A stretch of 64,000 bases of DNA. It comes from Methylophilus sp. 13 (lineage in GTDB: Bacteria > Pseudomonadota > Gammaproteobacteria > Burkholderiales > Methylophilaceae). The position numbers and the translations under genes are program-made. Numbering within the stretch: the stretch's first letter is position 1; each line of letters opens with the position of its first letter. Below the pieces are notes generated by a model. The model saw only the letters and a program-made list of their open reading frames with translations. It had not been told where the DNA came from and searched no databases. The stretch spans positions 1 through 64,000 of the forward strand of contig NZ_JADKYR010000004.1 of NCBI RefSeq assembly GCF_015354335.1, read 5' to 3'. Shown in pieces: positions 62,379-64,000 of the stretch.

Positions 62379-63998
62379 ATGATGGGGATGTTGAGTAGCT
62401 TGGGCAGGGGGATCATAGCGATCATCATCGCTGTGCTGTCCATTGGCTTGGTGCAGGCCTCTCCTCAATCGATAGAGGGTGTCTGGTCGCTAGTCCATGC
62501 CTATAAAGGCGGGCAAAGTCCCCAGCAGTTTCTCTCTGATCCACTGCGTCAAAAGTACGCGCCTGTTGCGACGGTGAGTCCGAGAGGCGGGCATTATCTT
62601 TATATTGCTTCGTTTGAAATCAAGACAAACAACGCGTATGTGGTTGATTTCAAAAATACCAGTACCATAGAGTATTTCCAGCATCAGGTGTATGACGAGC
62701 AAGGGCATGAGGTGGCGAAGCTGGAAGGGGGGATTGGCCGTCGAATTGAGAATCCCTTTTTCTTGAGGCATGGCCGCAGTGTCAATCTGGCACCAGGTAA
62801 ATATGTCTTGGCTACGCAACTGATTTCTACCAATTATTTGGCGATTCCCGAGCCTTATTTAGATGATGAGGCCAGCTACATGCATGCCATCAAGCGTGGA
62901 AATGCGCTGACGCTGTTTGGCTTGGGGGTCTTTTGGGGGTTGGGCATCTACTATACGGTACTGGCGACCAGCCGTAATCGTAAAGTGGAGGCCATGTATG
63001 CCATTTTTATTGCGGGTAATTTTCTTTTTAACAGTGCCGCCCTGCTTGTTCTTTCCGACCTGTTTAATCTTCACTCCATCTATTGGGCTTCGATGCCTAT
63101 CCTGTTTTCCAGTATTGCGTACATCCTGTTTGTGATGCATTTGCTGGAAATCAACCCGTATCAACACAAGCGACTCTATGCGGCGGGGCGGGTGATTTTA
63201 GTGGTGATGATATTGTTTTTGTTGTTGGCCATTGCTTTCCCCAATTGGGCATTGGAATTTTGCCGCTATGAAGTTGGGCTGTTTTTATGTTATGGGCTGG
63301 CTACGGCCATCAGGCAAAGCCAGCGTAAAAATGCCACTGCCAAACGCTATTTAATCGCGATTAGCCTGTTTTTTGTGTCGGGGATTATTACGATCAGCCT
63401 AAGCAAAATGCATCAACAGTTTGATTTGTATATCGAACATCTGGGCTTGGTGAGTGTGGCCATTGAGGTGGTATTGCTTGCATTGGTGCTTTCTTTTCAA
63501 TTTGCCCAATTGCATAAAGAAAAAGAAGAGGCATTAGAGGCGCTGGGCATGACGGAGAAAGTAGCCAATTCGGATGCTTTAACCAGCCTGCCTAATCGCT
63601 ATGCGTTTGTAAAAGCGCTGGATCGGCTACCCATGCAGAGTAGCCTGACCTTTATTGATCTGGATGGACTTAAGTTTTATAACGATCATTACGGGCATGC
63701 ACGTGGAGATGAGTTGCTGATCTGCTTTGCAAAAAAATATCAGCATTATTTAGGCAGTACGCTCATCTTGTATCGATTGGGTGGGGATGAGTTTGCCGTA
63801 TTAAGTCACAAAGGTGAGGTGGTCGTTGTAGAGCAGGCGTTGCAAGAGGCGGTTGAAAATATGCGCCGTGAGGGGTTTGAGTTTTCCGGGGCCAGCGCAG
63901 GGTCCGCCTATTATTATGAGGTTGATAATATCTCTGAGTTTATGCGTTTGGCGGATATGCGCATGTACGAAAATAAGCGCGTGCGCAAAATACAATAA
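62379..63998 (+). CDS. 7TM diguanylate cyclase (7TMR-DISM type)
   Basis: The 539-residue protein has a signal peptide, a periplasmic 7TMR-DISMED2-like domain (about 30-170), seven membrane helices (about 178-385), a short coiled coil and a C-terminal GGDEF domain (about 405-539) with SLPNRYAF, FIDLDGLKFYNDHYGHARGDELL and intact RLGGDEF. No EAL domain follows, so it should be a dedicated cyclic-di-GMP synthase responding to a periplasmic ligand. The start has ATGATGGGGATG, giving three possible starts. The stop lies two bases before the window ends. Confidence 0.88.
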   Translation: MMGMLSSLGRGIIAIIIAVLSIGLVQASPQSIEGVWSLVHAYKGGQSPQQFLSDPLRQKYAPVATVSPRGGHYLYIASFEIKTNNAYVVDFKNTSTIEYFQHQVYDEQGHEVAKLEGGIGRRIENPFFLRHGRSVNLAPGKYVLATQLISTNYLAIPEPYLDDEASYMHAIKRGNALTLFGLGVFWGLGIYYTVLATSRNRKVEAMYAIFIAGNFLFNSAALLVLSDLFNLHSIYWASMPILFSSIAYILFVMHLLEINPYQHKRLYAAGRVILVVMILFLLLAIAFPNWALEFCRYEVGLFLCYGLATAIRQSQRKNATAKRYLIAISLFFVSGIITISLSKMHQQFDLYIEHLGLVSVAIEVVLLALVLSFQFAQLHKEKEEALEALGMTEKVANSDALTSLPNRYAFVKALDRLPMQSSLTFIDLDGLKFYNDHYGHARGDELLICFAKKYQHYLGSTLILYRLGGDEFAVLSHKGEVVVVEQALQEAVENMRREGFEFSGASAGSAYYYEVDNISEFMRLADMRMYENKRVRKIQ

Positions 63999-64000
63999 CA

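Overview
The window is chromosomal DNA from a methylotrophic betaproteobacterium, most likely family Methylophilaceae. My preference for Methylophilus over Methylotenera is an impression from the moderate GC content, which I did not measure. The evidence is a lanthanide-type methanol dehydrogenase cluster (xoxF, xoxJ and two xoxG-like cytochromes), an NAD-linked molybdenum formate dehydrogenase operon (fdsGBA-fdhD-fdsD) and several betaproteobacterial housekeeping arrangements. No replication origin, CRISPR array, intact insertion sequence or integrase gene was found.

Layout. 1-631: an interspersed-repeat-like stretch with inverted arms. 632-7802: housekeeping block with folB, plsY, tsaD and the macromolecular-synthesis operon rpsU-yqeY-dnaG-rpoD, then tRNA-Ile2(CAU). 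7758-11630: a 3.8 kb, visibly AT-rich island bounded by two 89-bp direct repeats derived from the 3' part of the tRNA plus its terminator. It carries two translationally coupled genes: a fusion of a DUF805-like membrane domain, an FAD oxidase and a methyltransferase, and an exported protein of unknown function. This is the best candidate for an undescribed system. 11797-15556: envelope genes (OmpA lipoprotein, coiled-coil lipoprotein, His-rich repeat protein, two unknown membrane proteins). 15582-28080: three cyclic-di-GMP turnover proteins, a porin, a FadL-type channel and a YfiR-like periplasmic regulator. 28305-32184: a TPR/oxygenase protein, a YihY/cyclic-nucleotide-domain fusion and proline iminopeptidase. 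32185-38266: the xox region and a type II NADH dehydrogenase. 38294-43757: lplT, PhoH-type ATPase, peroxiredoxin, an orphan histidine kinase and a TonB protein. 43820-52945: molybdenum-cofactor genes (moeA, mobA, moaA) divergent from the formate dehydrogenase operon that needs them. 52950-63998: a GT39-like membrane protein, rpmE-rho-trxA, a TlpA-like thioredoxin, a BON lipoprotein, yraN/rsmI, pyrC, ung, rnpB and a 7TM diguanylate cyclase.

How they fit together. XoxF oxidises methanol in the periplasm and passes electrons to XoxG cytochromes. Formaldehyde is oxidised onward to formate by genes outside the window, and FDS oxidises formate to CO2 with NADH production. The adjacent Moco genes supply its cofactor, and NDH-2 could reoxidise NADH. 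Four GGDEF proteins, three of them also EAL proteins, suggest strong control of lifestyle by cyclic di-GMP. All calls come from reading the sequence; no database search was run.
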